Source: Arcobacter sp. (GTDB lineage: Bacteria; Campylobacterota; Campylobacteria; Campylobacterales; Arcobacteraceae). From it: a stretch of 64,000 bases of DNA. The notes under the pieces were generated by a model. It was not told the DNA's origin. It ran no database searches and saw only the letters and a list, made by a program, of their open reading frames with translations. The position numbers were made by a program, and so were the translations under genes. Positions 36,292 to 46,456 of the stretch are shown here, piece after piece (position 1 is the first letter of the stretch; each line of letters starts with the position of its first letter). The stretch is from positions 31,751-95,750 of the forward strand of contig PKUK01000010.1 of assembly GCA_002869535.1 (NCBI GenBank). Reading direction: 5' to 3'.

Positions 36292-37464
36292 ATGAATCAA
36301 AAAACAAAATATAATCTTCCTAAAGGTTTTATATTTATACTTGCAATGTTAGGTTCAATTACCCCACTTGCAGTTGATGTATATCTTCCTGCTTTTAAAA
36401 ATATAGCAAACTATTTTTATACTTCTATTGATGAAGTTGAAATAACACTTAGCCTTTATCTTTTAGGTTTTTCTGTAGGACAATTAGTTGGAGGTCCCTT
36501 ATCTGATAGGTATGGAAGAAAGATTTTTATATTTTTAGGTTTATGTATATATATTGTTTTTTCATTTCTTATCTCACAAGCATCTTCTATAGAACAAGTT
36601 TGGCTATTTCGTTTCTTTCAAGCTATAGGTGGTGGATTTGCAGTAGTTAATACAAATGCAATAGTAAGAGATGTTTACCATGGAAAAGAGGCTGCAAGAG
36701 TATTTTCTATAATATCAATGATTATGATGGTAGCTCCTATGATAGCTCCTGCAATTGGAGCTACAATTCTAAATTTCTACTCTTGGGAGTATATATTTAT
36801 ATTTTTAGCTATTTATACAATTTGTATAATTTATTTTATTAAAAAGTTACCTGAAACTTCACCAAAAAGTAAAAATACAAATGTTTTACATAACTATAAA
36901 AGAATCTTTTTAAATAAAAAAGCGATACTTCTTATACTTTCGGGAGGGTTTGGGTTTTCTGGAATGTTTATCTTTATCACAAAATCTTCATATATATACA
37001 TGGACTTTTTTGCAGTTGAGGCAAAATATTTTACAATATTATTTGGCTTGAATGTTTTGACTTTAATCTCTTTTAGTAGATTAAATATACTCTTTTTAAA
37101 AACCCGCACAACCTTTTCTTTACTTCGTTTAGGAGTAACTATACAACTACTTAGTGCAATATGTTTGTATTTGCTTAGTGATTATCACACTGTATATTCT
37201 GTGGCTTTTTTTGTAATGTTATATGTTGGAGCTTTGGGATTTATTTTTGCAAATGCTATAGCTTTGGTTTTGGAAGACTTTGGAGATATTAGTGCTACAA
37301 CAAATTCACTTTATGGAGTGATTGGTTTTATTATTGCATCCTTTGTTGGATTTTTAGCAAGCTATTTTCATAACAATACTTTAGAGCCAATTTTTATTTT
37401 GATGATGTGTACTTCTTCTTTATCATTTATGATATTACTTTACATAAAAATAGCAAAAGTTTAA
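36292..37464 (+). CDS. MFS transporter, Bcr/CflA drug-resistance type
   Basis: 390 residues, twelve predicted membrane segments. The opening GSITPLAVDVYLPAF is characteristic of the Bcr/CflA subfamily, and the loop 2-3 motif reads GGPLSDRYGRK. Likely a proton-driven exporter of drugs or metabolites; substrate unknown. It is three bases upstream of the EamA gene, forming a small transporter operon. Confidence 0.88.
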   Translation: MNQKTKYNLPKGFIFILAMLGSITPLAVDVYLPAFKNIANYFYTSIDEVEITLSLYLLGFSVGQLVGGPLSDRYGRKIFIFLGLCIYIVFSFLISQASSIEQVWLFRFFQAIGGGFAVVNTNAIVRDVYHGKEAARVFSIISMIMMVAPMIAPAIGATILNFYSWEYIFIFLAIYTICIIYFIKKLPETSPKSKNTNVLHNYKRIFLNKKAILLILSGGFGFSGMFIFITKSSYIYMDFFAVEAKYFTILFGLNVLTLISFSRLNILFLKTRTTFSLLRLGVTIQLLSAICLYLLSDYHTVYSVAFFVMLYVGALGFIFANAIALVLEDFGDISATTNSLYGVIGFIIASFVGFLASYFHNNTLEPIFILMMCTSSLSFMILLYIKIAKV

Positions 37465-37467
37465 GCT

Positions 37468-38364
37468 ATGAAATACTACTTTTATCTAGTTTTAGCCGTA
37501 CTTTTTTGGTCTGGAAATTTTGTATTAGGTAGATTTGTTTCTGCAGATATTTCAGCTATGGAGTTATCCTTTTTTAGATGGTTTTTTGTACTTATGATTT
37601 TGTCTCCATATATATTTTTAAATAGAAAAAATATAATATTTATTTTTAAACAAAGACCACTTTTGTATATTTTATTTGGAACCTTGGGTATTAGTGCATA
37701 TAATACCTTTATATATTTTGGACTAGATTATATAAGTGCTACAAATGCTCTTTTGATAAACTCTTCAACACCTATTTTTATTATCATACTATCTTCATTT
37801 ATTTTAAAAACTAAAATTACGAAAATACAGATTTTAGGAGTACTTTTATCAACCATTGGAGTTGTTTATTTGATTATAAAAGGTGATTTTGAAAGCTTGT
37901 TAAATCTTGAGTTTTCACGATATGATTTATGGATAATTTTAGCTTGTATTTCCTGGGCTTTATACTCTATAAATTTAAAATTTAAACCAATAGAAATAAG
38001 ACCTTTAGACTTTTTATCTATCATTGTTTTTATTGGGGTGATTATACTGTTTTTGGTGCATATACTTTTTGATTTTAGATTTGAGTATATCTTTTTAAAT
38101 GATGAAAAAATCTTTTACACCTTAACTTATATGGCAGTTTTTCCCTCTATACTCTCCTTTTATTTTTGGAATTTGGCAACTGTAGAAGTGGGAGCAAATA
38201 AGGCTGGTCAATTTGCACATCTTATGCCTGTATTTGGCTCAATACTTGCCTATATATTTTTAAATGAGTCTTTAGAACCATATCATACAGTTGGTATTAT
38301 ATTTATAGCTTTGGGCATATATTTATCAATATTTTTAAAAAGAGTATCCCATGATAATAAATAG
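37468..38364 (+). CDS. EamA-family (DMT) transporter
   Basis: 298 residues, ten predicted helices in two EamA repeats. WSGNFVLGRFVS in the first helix and YISATNALLINSSTPIFIIILSS-like text in the first repeat are typical; the second repeat includes VEVGANKAGQFAHLMPVFGSI. These transporters export amino acids or metabolites; substrate unknown. The end overlaps the next gene by 14 bases. Confidence 0.88.
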   Translation: MKYYFYLVLAVLFWSGNFVLGRFVSADISAMELSFFRWFFVLMILSPYIFLNRKNIIFIFKQRPLLYILFGTLGISAYNTFIYFGLDYISATNALLINSSTPIFIIILSSFILKTKITKIQILGVLLSTIGVVYLIIKGDFESLLNLEFSRYDLWIILACISWALYSINLKFKPIEIRPLDFLSIIVFIGVIILFLVHILFDFRFEYIFLNDEKIFYTLTYMAVFPSILSFYFWNLATVEVGANKAGQFAHLMPVFGSILAYIFLNESLEPYHTVGIIFIALGIYLSIFLKRVSHDNK

Positions 38365-39628
38365 TATTTCTGGAGTTTTAATATTTTTATCTTTTTTATT
38401 TACAAATATAGCATACTTTTTTGATGACAAAATTTTAATTTTCGCAGCTATTTTTGCTTGGATTTCTTTTTTATTACTTTTTATAAGTTTGGGTAAAAAG
38501 AAGATAATAGTTTTGCTTTTAGTTTTATCAATTTTGAATTTCTTATTTTCATATATAAAAGGTTTTGATATAGATTTTACAAAAGCTTTAATCATAAACC
38601 AATATCTTCTAACCTTACTTATAGGGGTTACATTTTTAAAGCTTATAGCCACTCCAAAATTTGAAAAAGAGGCAAAAAAAGAGTCAGGTAAAAGCTCTTT
38701 TTTTAAAACCTATTTTGGTGTGCATCTTTTTGGTTCAGTTATAAATCTCTCTTCTTTGATTTTAATAGCAGACAAAATGTATAAAAAAGGTCCTTTGACA
38801 AAGTTACAGTTAGTTGTACTTACTAGAGCTTTCTCTTCAGATGCTTACTGGTCTCCATTTTTTGTGGCTTTTGCTGCTGCTTTGACATATTTGCCAGGTT
38901 TTCATAAGCCTACAATTTTCTTTTGTGGAGTTATACTTGCTCTTATTACTCTTTTAATAACTTATCTTGAAGTTGGCAAGAAGTTTGAATTGGAAGGCTT
39001 CAAAGGCTATCCTATCTCTTTAGAAACACTTTATATTCCTGTGTTATTAGTAATATTTATTTTGATAACAAAATATTATGAGGAGAATCTTAAGGTTATT
39101 ATTTTAGTAAGTATTTATTCTTTATTGTTGACTATTTTTATTTCAATTATAAAAGTAAATTTTACAAAAACATTTTCTTTATTGAAAGAGCATATTACAA
39201 ATGACTTACCAAAAATGAAAATGGAGATATCACTATTTTTAGTTGCAGGTTTGTTCGGAGTATCAATTAGTACAATTTTAAATGGATATCACCTTACTGT
39301 ACCTTTTAGTGAGTTTACTTATATGGAAGCTTCAATTACTCTATTTGGGTTTATATTTTTAGCTTTCATAGGAATTCATCCTATTATTACTATTGCAGTA
39401 ATTGCTGATTTCTTACTTGAGTTCAACCATACTTTACTTGCGATTACTTTTTTAATGGCTTGGGCAATTACAGTTTCAACCTCTCCTTTTAGTGGCTTAA
39501 ACTTGACTATGCAAGCTAGATATAATATTGAGGCAAAAGAGATATTTACATTAAACATATTTTTTGCTATAAAGATGTATATAGTTTGTGCTACATTACT
39601 TTATCTTTTAGATACTTTTATTGTATGA
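38351..39628 (+). CDS. Polytopic membrane protein of unknown function
   Basis: 425 residues with about eleven hydrophobic segments. The conserved-looking parts are RAFSSDAYWSPFFVAFAAALTYLPG in the middle and AITVSTSPFSGLNLTMQARY near the end, a re-entrant-loop-like arrangement reminiscent of ion-transporter folds. I do not recognise the family with certainty. It overlaps the EamA gene and is probably co-translated with it. Confidence 0.7.
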   Translation: MIINSISGVLIFLSFLFTNIAYFFDDKILIFAAIFAWISFLLLFISLGKKKIIVLLLVLSILNFLFSYIKGFDIDFTKALIINQYLLTLLIGVTFLKLIATPKFEKEAKKESGKSSFFKTYFGVHLFGSVINLSSLILIADKMYKKGPLTKLQLVVLTRAFSSDAYWSPFFVAFAAALTYLPGFHKPTIFFCGVILALITLLITYLEVGKKFELEGFKGYPISLETLYIPVLLVIFILITKYYEENLKVIILVSIYSLLLTIFISIIKVNFTKTFSLLKEHITNDLPKMKMEISLFLVAGLFGVSISTILNGYHLTVPFSEFTYMEASITLFGFIFLAFIGIHPIITIAVIADFLLEFNHTLLAITFLMAWAITVSTSPFSGLNLTMQARYNIEAKEIFTLNIFFAIKMYIVCATLLYLLDTFIV

Positions 39629-39685
39629 TTAAAATATCATAAAAATTTCATATCAAGAAATTATACTTACAAATAAGGAATAACA

Positions 39686-39775
39686 TTGAAAACATCAACT
39701 TTCCCCTTTACATTAAAACTCTTTGACCCCTTAAAGAAGTTTAATATTAAAATGATTATTCCTTGTTGGTACTAA
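39686..39775 (+). CDS. Candidate 29-residue peptide (TTG start) ahead of the AEC transporter
   Basis: A TTG at 39686 is placed seven bases after AAGGA. The frame gives 29 codons ending in Ile-Ile-Pro-Cys-Trp-Tyr and stops four bases before the ATG of the transporter gene, which itself has no good ribosome binding site. This suggests translational coupling or a leader peptide. The Cys-Trp-Tyr end right at the stop is suggestive of ribosome-mediated control, but this is conjecture. Confidence 0.35.
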   Translation: MKTSTFPFTLKLFDPLKKFNIKMIIPCWY

Positions 39776-39779
39776 AAAT

Positions 39780-40709
39780 ATGAGCCTATTTTTTATTATA
39801 TTATTAAAAGTATTTCCAATATATATCAATGTTGTTCTTGGCTATTTATCATCTAAGCTTCTTAATGTTCAAAGAGAATCAATCGCTACCTTGCTTATTT
39901 ATATCTTAGGTCCAATTGTTGTATTTTCTGCAACATTGAGTGTAAAAATTGATTTTGCAGTTGCTTTTTTACCTATATTCTTATTTGTTTTTTCTTCGAT
40001 TTTAGCTTTTGGAACATTGGCTTTATTTAAAAACTCTTGGAGTGATCCCACAGGAAATATACTAGCCTTTTCAGCAGGAACAGGAAATACAGGATATTTT
40101 GGTATTCCACTAGCTATTATATTTTTCCCTCCCAATTTAGCTGATATTTATATTTTTACTGTTTTAGCTTCACTATTATATGAGAGTACTTCTGGATTTT
40201 ATGTTACAGCAAAGGGTAACTTTACAGTTGGACAATCCCTAAAAAAAATGGCAAGACTTCCAATTCTTTATGCTTTTATATTAGGAATTATTTTAAATAT
40301 TGCAGGCTTTGAAATACCAGAAGTTATTAGTTCATATACTGCACAGTTTAAAGGTGCATATGGAATCTTAGGTATGATGATGCTTGGGATGGGATTAATT
40401 GGTTTAAAAAATAGTGAAGGTAATTTTGATATGAAATTTATCTCAATAGCCTATTTTATGAAGTTTATTTTTTGGCCTTTAGCAATATTAGGATTTATAT
40501 ATTTGGATAAAACAGTTTTTATGTTTTTAAATGAAGATTTATATAAAGTACTATTTTTATTTGCCATAGTTCCACTTGCAGGAAATACAGTAACTCTTGC
40601 CGTATTATTAAATGCAAAACCAGAGAAAGCTAGTTTAGCTGTATTTTTAAGTACAGTTGTTTCGGTTTTAACTATACCACTTTATATATTTTTATATGGG
40701 GGATTTTAA
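39780..40709 (+). CDS. AEC-family (auxin efflux carrier type) permease
   Basis: 309 residues, ten predicted helices. The first half holds VVLGYLSSKLLNVQ and FSAGTGNTGYFGIPLA, the conserved GNTG(Y/F)-type motif; the second half holds MMLGMGLIG and PLAGNTVTLAVLLNAKPEKAS, the matching repeat. In bacteria such carriers move dicarboxylates or malonate; substrate unknown. Stop codons overlap with the convergent NlpC gene. Confidence 0.88.
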   Translation: MSLFFIILLKVFPIYINVVLGYLSSKLLNVQRESIATLLIYILGPIVVFSATLSVKIDFAVAFLPIFLFVFSSILAFGTLALFKNSWSDPTGNILAFSAGTGNTGYFGIPLAIIFFPPNLADIYIFTVLASLLYESTSGFYVTAKGNFTVGQSLKKMARLPILYAFILGIILNIAGFEIPEVISSYTAQFKGAYGILGMMMLGMGLIGLKNSEGNFDMKFISIAYFMKFIFWPLAILGFIYLDKTVFMFLNEDLYKVLFLFAIVPLAGNTVTLAVLLNAKPEKASLAVFLSTVVSVLTIPLYIFLYGGF

Positions 40710-41209
40710 TTAGAACTTAGAATTCTTCTTGCTTTCCAATAATGAGTTCTCCAATAAGGGTTTGATAGACTAGATATCATCACTCCCCTTGAAGTTGATA
40801 CATGCATAAAGTCTCCATCTTTTAAATAGATTCCCACATGACGTGAGCCTTTTTTGCTTGTAATAAAAAATACTAAATCACCAGTTGTTAAATCTTTTTT
40901 TTGAATACTTTGCCCAGTTTTTGACTGATAAAGAGTAGTTCTTGGTATTTGTTTTGTTAAAGTCTTTCTAAAAGCATCATAAACAAAATAAGAACAATCT
41001 ATGCCATCTCTATTTTCTCCACCATATTTATAACCAACACCTTGCCATTGTTTATAGTGAAAAAGTAGGGCATCTGAGATGTTTATATTTTTATAAGTGT
41101 CATTTGTTTTATATGAAGATAGAGGTTTAGTAGGTGTATATGGATTTCTTGTTGAACAACCTGTTAATAAAAGTATAATAAAAATAGTGAAAAAAATAGT
41201 TGTTTTCAT
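40706..41209 (-). CDS. NlpC/P60-family peptidoglycan hydrolase lipoprotein (Spr-like)
   Basis: 167 residues. Lipobox LLTGC gives an N-terminal lipid anchor. The NlpC/P60 domain has the nucleophile cysteine in DGIDCSYFV, His in SRHVGIYL and a third polar residue in FMHVS. Expected to cut D-glutamyl-diaminopimelate or similar peptide bonds in the cell wall, on the inner face of the outer membrane. Single gene. Confidence 0.9.
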   Translation of the reverse strand: MKTTIFFTIFIILLLTGCSTRNPYTPTKPLSSYKTNDTYKNINISDALLFHYKQWQGVGYKYGGENRDGIDCSYFVYDAFRKTLTKQIPRTTLYQSKTGQSIQKKDLTTGDLVFFITSKKGSRHVGIYLKDGDFMHVSTSRGVMISSLSNPYWRTHYWKARRILSSN

Positions 41210-41267
41210 GATATATCCTAAAAGCTTCTTTGTAATATATCAAAAAAACAATAAAGAGTAAAGAGGA

Positions 41268-41747
41268 TTAAAATCCTCTAAGTGTTACTCCAAGAAAAAT
41301 TGCAATAATACCTAATACAATATTTGTAGGTATAAATATTTTTGCTATTGGCTCTAAAGTTGCTTTTGCAAGCGGTAATTCACCATTATCAAAATATTTT
41401 TGCGCCTTTGCTCTTCTTATATAAATATATATAAAAATTAGAGTCATAACAGTCCAAATAATCTCTTTGATTAAAGCAATTTTATATAAAGGAGTTGCTT
41501 TTAATTCTAAACCTAAAATCATCATTATCGCAGTTATTAATAAAAGCAAAATAGCAGGAATAACCAGATTAAAAAATCTTTTTAGATTTTCTAAAGTTCT
41601 TGCTAGTTTTATTTTAGGCTCTTCAATATTTTGCATAGAGTAGTGGACTGCAAATCTAATTGCTATCATTCCACCTACCCATAAAACAGCTGAGATTACA
41701 TGTAAAAATATAATAATGCTAGGTATTGATAAGAATAACTCTTTCAT
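41268..41747 (-). CDS. CopD-like four-helix membrane protein
   Basis: 159 residues with four hydrophobic segments. The first contains FLHVISAVLWVGGMIAIRF, the LH-(x)n-WVGG pattern seen in CopD/DUF2269-type membrane proteins, where the histidine may bind haem or metal. No clear partner is next to it. Nine bases downstream of alaS in the same direction. Confidence 0.6.
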   Translation of the reverse strand: MKELFLSIPSIIIFLHVISAVLWVGGMIAIRFAVHYSMQNIEEPKIKLARTLENLKRFFNLVIPAILLLLITAIMMILGLELKATPLYKIALIKEIIWTVMTLIFIYIYIRRAKAQKYFDNGELPLAKATLEPIAKIFIPTNIVLGIIAIFLGVTLRGF

Positions 41748-41756
41748 ACTTTAACC

Positions 41757-44309
41757 TTATAAATTATCTTTTGCATAAGATAGGGCTTTTGCTTTTGCTT
41801 CATCTATTTTTGATGCATCTTTTCCACAAGCTTGTGCGAAGTCAGGTCTTCCCCCACCTCCTCCACCTACGATTGGAGCAATCTCTTTTATCCAGTTACC
41901 AGCTTTGATATTTGTATTTTTACTTCCAGCTACTAACATAACTTTGTCATCTTTTGCTTGGATTAAAAGTATTGCTACTTTTTCATTTCCATTTTTAGCA
42001 TCATCAACTATTTTTTTGATATCACCATTTTTAACAATATCAACGATTACTTTTGTATCGCCAATCATCTCTTCAGCTATTGGAGCAGTTGAGGCACTTT
42101 GAGCTTCTGCAACTTCTTGTTTTAAAGTTTTTATTTGCTCTTTTAGTTTTTTAATACCAGAAATTACATCTGCATTTTTGATTTCATTTTCTATCTCATT
42201 CATTTTTGAAATGATAGAGTTCGTATATTTTATAGCAGCAGCTCCACAAACAGCTTCTATTCTTCGCACACCTGCACTAACACCTGATTCTTTTACTATA
42301 TAAAAGCTTCCAATATCTAAGGCATTTCTTACATGTGTTCCACCACAAAACTCTACAGAGATATCTCCAAAGTTTACAACTCTAACAGTATCCCCATATT
42401 TTTCACCAAACATAGCAATAGCACCTCTTTGTTTAGCCTCTTCAATTGGTAACTCTTCAACACTACCTTTTAAAGCTCTTGTAATCATAGAGTTTACTAA
42501 ATCTTGTACTTCTTCTATTTGTTCGTTTGTCATAGCTTTTGGATAAGTAAAGTCAAATCTTAATCTTGAAGAATCATTTAGTGAACCAGCTTGTGAAACT
42601 GTATCACCAAGTACCATTTTAAGTGCACTTTGTAAAAGGTGCGTAGCACTGTGATGTTTAGCAATCTCATATCTGTTTACTACAACAGCATTTACAGTTT
42701 CGCCTTTTTTTAGGTTTGAAGTTTCAACTTTTATTTTAGATAGGTTGATTCCATGAAACTTTGAAGTCTCTTCAATAATTGCAACATGCTCTTTATCTTC
42801 TAGCGCACCAATATCTCCAGTTTGTCCACCACTTGTTGCATAAAATGGAGTTTTATCAAGCATTATCCAGCCAGTTTGCCCTTTTTCTAAAGCATCAACT
42901 TCATTGAATTTTTCATCAAGGAGTGTAACTATTTTACTTTTATATGAAATATTGTCATAGCCAACAAATTCATTTACTCCATATTTTTCAAGTAGAACTT
43001 TAAAGTCACCCTCACTAGCTTCATCTCCACTACCTTTCCAAGCAGCTTTAGCTTTAGCTTTTTGTTCATCCATTAATTTATCAAATGTATCAATATCTAC
43101 TTTTAAATCTTTTTCTCTCAACATATCTTCTGTTAAGTCTAATGGAAAACCATATGTATCATATAGTTTAAATGCAATTTCACCTGAAAAAGACTTTTTT
43201 GTATTTGCTAGTTCATCATTAAATAGTGTCATTCCTGAAGCGATAGTTTTAAAGAATCTCTCTTCTTCTAAACTTATTTGCTCTTTTATAAATGAAGCTT
43301 GCTCTTTTAAGTCACTATAATGTCCACCCATGATATTTATTAAAACATCAACAAGTTTTGACATAAATGCTTCTCTTAGACCCAGTAAGTAACCATGTCT
43401 AACTGCACGTCTTAAGATTCTTCTATTTACATAAGGTCGTCCTTCATTGCCAAAAAGAATTCCTTGAGAAAGCATAAAAGACACAGCTCTTAAGTGGTCA
43501 GCAATAACTCTGTATGAACCAATAGTCTCTTTCGTTGGCTGTTTTTTTGCTAATTGCGCTACTTTATTTACTAGTGGTTGGAAGTTTGAAGAATCAAAGT
43601 TATTTAAAACACCTTCTTTTATAGCAATAACTCTTTCAAGTCCCATACCTGTATCTATTGAAGGTTTAGGAAGTGGAGTTTTTACACCATTTTTTTGCTC
43701 ATATTGCATAAATACAAGATTCCATATTTCTAAAAATCTATCTCCATCTCCACCTAAATAATCCTCATCGCTTCCAAAGTTTTCGGCACCTTGGTCATAA
43801 AAGATTTCACTACATGGACCACATGGACCTGTATCACCCATAGCCCAAAAATTATCTTTATCGCCAAATCTTTTGATTCTAGAAGGGTCAATATATTTTT
43901 TCCAAATATCAAAGGCTTCATCATCTGTGTCATGGATTGTTACCCATAGTTTATCAATTGGTAAAGCTAAATTAACAGTAATAAACTCCCAAGCATAAGC
44001 TATGGCATCTTCTTTAAAATAATCACCAAATGAAAAATTACCTAACATCTCAAATAGTGTATGATGACGTGCTGTATATCCTACATTTTCAAGGTCATTA
44101 TGTTTTCCACCCGCTCTTATACATAACTGACATGATGTTGCCGTTTTGTTTTGAGGAGCTGGAATAGCACCTGTGAATATATCTTTAAACTGAACCATAC
44201 CTGCATTTGTAAAAAGTAGGGTTGGATCATCTGGGACTAGTGGCATAGATGATATAACATCATGCCCCTTACTTTTAAAAAACTCTAAATACTCTTTTCT
44301 AATATCCAT
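41757..44309 (-). CDS. alaS: Alanyl-tRNA synthetase
   Basis: Class II synthetase with editing domain, 850 residues from the preferred ATG at 44309 ([16 protein letters not shown]), which has GGAA at good distance; the frame extends four codons further to a TTG. Catalytic domain with [11 protein letters not shown] and GCGPCSE-like text, editing-domain zinc site HHSATHLL and CGGTHV, and a C-terminal glycine-rich [15 protein letters not shown]. Confidence 0.97.
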   Translation of the reverse strand: MDIRKEYLEFFKSKGHDVISSMPLVPDDPTLLFTNAGMVQFKDIFTGAIPAPQNKTATSCQLCIRAGGKHNDLENVGYTARHHTLFEMLGNFSFGDYFKEDAIAYAWEFITVNLALPIDKLWVTIHDTDDEAFDIWKKYIDPSRIKRFGDKDNFWAMGDTGPCGPCSEIFYDQGAENFGSDEDYLGGDGDRFLEIWNLVFMQYEQKNGVKTPLPKPSIDTGMGLERVIAIKEGVLNNFDSSNFQPLVNKVAQLAKKQPTKETIGSYRVIADHLRAVSFMLSQGILFGNEGRPYVNRRILRRAVRHGYLLGLREAFMSKLVDVLINIMGGHYSDLKEQASFIKEQISLEEERFFKTIASGMTLFNDELANTKKSFSGEIAFKLYDTYGFPLDLTEDMLREKDLKVDIDTFDKLMDEQKAKAKAAWKGSGDEASEGDFKVLLEKYGVNEFVGYDNISYKSKIVTLLDEKFNEVDALEKGQTGWIMLDKTPFYATSGGQTGDIGALEDKEHVAIIEETSKFHGINLSKIKVETSNLKKGETVNAVVVNRYEIAKHHSATHLLQSALKMVLGDTVSQAGSLNDSSRLRFDFTYPKAMTNEQIEEVQDLVNSMITRALKGSVEELPIEEAKQRGAIAMFGEKYGDTVRVVNFGDISVEFCGGTHVRNALDIGSFYIVKESGVSAGVRRIEAVCGAAAIKYTNSIISKMNEIENEIKNADVISGIKKLKEQIKTLKQEVAEAQSASTAPIAEEMIGDTKVIVDIVKNGDIKKIVDDAKNGNEKVAILLIQAKDDKVMLVAGSKNTNIKAGNWIKEIAPIVGGGGGGRPDFAQACGKDASKIDEAKAKALSYAKDNL

Positions 44310-44409
44310 ATAAAATTCCAATTATAATTTAAGAACAAATATTTTACCTAAAATATAATTTATTAAAGATTATGTATACAAAATCACAAGTTTATTTAAA
44401 GTTTAAGTC

Positions 44410-44417
44410 TGTATAAT
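44410..44417 (+). promoter_or_regulatory. Probable -10 element for trxA1
   Basis: TGTATAAT 31 bases before the thioredoxin ATG at 44449; AAAAGGAAAC is the ribosome binding site. Confidence 0.45.
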
Positions 44418-44448
44418 TTTTTAAACAATACATATAAAAGGAAACTTG

Positions 44449-44766
44449 ATGGGTAAGTATATAGAATTAACACAAGACAATTTTGATGCAACAGTTAAAG
44501 CTGGAATTTCAATGGTAGATTTCTGGGCACCATGGTGTGGGCCTTGTAGAATGTTAGCTCCAGTAATTGATGAATTAGCTGAAGAGTTCGAAGGTAAAGC
44601 AAACATTTGTAAAGTAAATACAGATGAAGAGCAAGATTTAGCAGTTAAATTTGGAGTAAGATCTATTCCAACAATTGTTTTTGTAAAAGATGGAGAAGTT
44701 GTTGACCAAATGGTTGGTGCTGCTTCAAAACAAGCTTTCGCTGATAAAATTAATTCTTTATTATAA
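44449..44766 (+). CDS. trxA: Thioredoxin (copy 1)
   Basis: 105 residues, active site WCGPC with Cys30 and Cys33, cis-proline in SIPT. The frame has a TTG one codon upstream, but the ATG at 44449 matches the start of copy 2. It differs from the copy at 46001 by only seven residues. It has its own promoter and terminator and lies before trxB. Confidence 0.96.
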   Translation: MGKYIELTQDNFDATVKAGISMVDFWAPWCGPCRMLAPVIDELAEEFEGKANICKVNTDEEQDLAVKFGVRSIPTIVFVKDGEVVDQMVGAASKQAFADKINSLL

Positions 44767-44786
44767 TAATAAATAATAAGTTTTGT

Positions 44787-44821
44787 AAAAAAGGTAAGAG
44801 ATTTTTCTCTTGCCTTTTTTT
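44787..44821 (+). terminator. Rho-independent terminator after trxA copy 1
   Basis: AAGGTAAGAGA pairs with TCTCTTGCCTT (one G-U pair), followed by a run of T. Confidence 0.8.
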
Positions 44822-44952
44822 ATTTCTAAAATTAAAATATCTTTAAAAATAAATTATAGAAAATTATTCATTCATTAGTTTTATGAATATTACTGTTTAA
44901 TACGATAAATAATATCAAAGGATAAAAATTATCCAATATGATATGCTACTTA

Positions 44953-44987
44953 ATTAACCTTGTACTTAATGTTTTTTAAGTAGCATA
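44953..44987. repeat. 35-nt repeat with inner hairpin upstream of trxB (copy A)
   Basis: 31 of 35 positions match the copy at 47989-48023 upstream of dapB. The core TACTTAA, six to eight bases, TTAAGTA forms a stem. In this copy a longer stem is also possible: ATATGCTACTTAA at 44941-44953 with TTAAGTAGCATAT at 44976-44988. The rest of the 44767-45059 gap is AT-rich without other visible signals. Confidence 0.6.
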
Positions 44988-45059
44988 TTGTATTAATTAA
45001 ATTTTTAACTTGTATTAGCAAATTACTTTGATAGAAAAAATAAAAAGAGGAATATATTT

Positions 45060-45989
45060 ATGTTAGATTTAGCAATTATTGGTGGAGGACCAGCTGGACT
45101 TACGGCAGGTTTGTATGCAACTCGTGGTGGACTTAAAAATGTAACTATGTTTGAAATGGGTATGCCTGGTGGTCAAATCACAGGAAGTAGTGAAATAGAA
45201 AACTACCCAGGACAAGTTGAAATAGTAAGTGGAATGGATTTAATGGAATCTTGGCCAAAACAAGCTATGAGATTTGGATTAAAACATGAGATGAATCAAG
45301 TATCAAAAGTAACAAAATCTGGGGATATTTTTACAGTTGAACTAGTAGATGGTACAAAACAAGAAGCAAAATCAGTACTTTTAGCAACTGGTTCTGTTCC
45401 TAAAAAAGGTGGATTTAAAGGTGAGGAAGAACTTTTTGGAAAAGGAGTATCTACTTGTGCCACTTGTGATGGATTCTTTTATAAAAATAAAGAAGTAGCA
45501 GTTATTGGTGGAGGAGATACAGCTTTAGAAGAAGCAGTATACCTTGCTAAAATGTGTTCAAAAGTATATTTAGTGCACAGAAGAGATACTTATAGAGCAG
45601 CACCAAGTACAATCGAGCATATGAAAGCTTGTGAAAATATTGAAGAAGTTACAAATGTAACAGTTGAAGAAGTTTATGGTGATAATACTGGTGTTTTAGG
45701 CTTAAAAGTAAAAAGTAAAGAATCAGGTGAAATTAGAGATTTACCAGTTCCAGGTGTATTTACTTTTGTAGGAAGAGATGTATTAAGTGATAGCTTAAAA
45801 CAAGAAGATGGAACATATCTTTGTGAAGTAAATGAAGCAACAGAAGTTGTTGTTGACCTTAAAATGAGAACAAATGTTCCTGGGCTTTATGCAGCAGGTG
45901 ATGTTAGAATTGATGCAGCTAAACAAGTAGTTTGTGCAGCAGGTGATGGCGCAACAGCAGCTGTTAACATAATAGAATATTTAGGATAA
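45060..45989 (+). CDS. trxB: Thioredoxin reductase
   Basis: FAD/NADPH enzyme that reduces thioredoxin, 309 residues. FAD site [15 protein letters not shown], redox-active Cys133 and Cys136 (CATCDG), NADPH site [12 protein letters not shown] and C-terminal GLYAAGDVR. The second thioredoxin gene follows after 11 bases, so enzyme and substrate are co-expressed. Confidence 0.97.
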   Translation: MLDLAIIGGGPAGLTAGLYATRGGLKNVTMFEMGMPGGQITGSSEIENYPGQVEIVSGMDLMESWPKQAMRFGLKHEMNQVSKVTKSGDIFTVELVDGTKQEAKSVLLATGSVPKKGGFKGEEELFGKGVSTCATCDGFFYKNKEVAVIGGGDTALEEAVYLAKMCSKVYLVHRRDTYRAAPSTIEHMKACENIEEVTNVTVEEVYGDNTGVLGLKVKSKESGEIRDLPVPGVFTFVGRDVLSDSLKQEDGTYLCEVNEATEVVVDLKMRTNVPGLYAAGDVRIDAAKQVVCAAGDGATAAVNIIEYLG

Positions 45990-46000
45990 AAGGATAAATA

Positions 46001-46318
46001 ATGGGAAAATATATAGAATTTACACAAGATAACTTTGAAGCAACAGTTAAAGAGGGAATTTCAATGGTAGATTTCTGGGCACCATGGTGTGGACCTTGTA
46101 GAATGTTAGCTCCAGTTATAGATGAATTAGCTGAAGAGTTTGAAGGAAAAGCAAATATTTGTAAAGTAAACTCTGATGAAGAGCAAGACTTAGCAGTTAA
46201 ATTTGGAGTAAGATCAATTCCAACAATACTTTTTATGAAAGATGGAGAAGTTGTTGACCAAATGGTTGGTGCAGCTTCTAAACAAGCTTTTGCAGATAAA
46301 ATTAATAATCTACTTTAA
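46001..46318 (+). CDS. trxA: Thioredoxin (copy 2)
   Basis: 105 residues, WCGPC active site, seven substitutions relative to copy 1 (for example Leu7 to Phe, Ala19 to Glu). Translationally downstream of trxB with AAAGGATAA as ribosome binding site, and followed by a terminator. Confidence 0.96.
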   Translation: MGKYIEFTQDNFEATVKEGISMVDFWAPWCGPCRMLAPVIDELAEEFEGKANICKVNSDEEQDLAVKFGVRSIPTILFMKDGEVVDQMVGAASKQAFADKINNLL

Positions 46319-46336
46319 AAACTCACTTTAAAAAAT

Positions 46337-46370
46337 AAAAAAGATAGGGATTCTTCTCTATCTTTTTTTT
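46337..46370 (+). terminator. Rho-independent terminator after trxB-trxA
   Basis: AAAAAAGATAG pairs with CTATCTTTTTT across a short loop, followed by further T. Confidence 0.8.
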
Positions 46371-46456
46371 TACTTAAAAAATTAATCTACATTAAATGAC
46401 ATACTTATGCCATACCAAACTTATATAATTAGATAAATAAAAATGAAAGGTTTATT

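Noticed and set aside
44767..45059. Additional small gene between trxA and trxB
   Set aside because: Only a terminator, the 35-nt repeat and AT-rich sequence are visible; no frame with a ribosome binding site.
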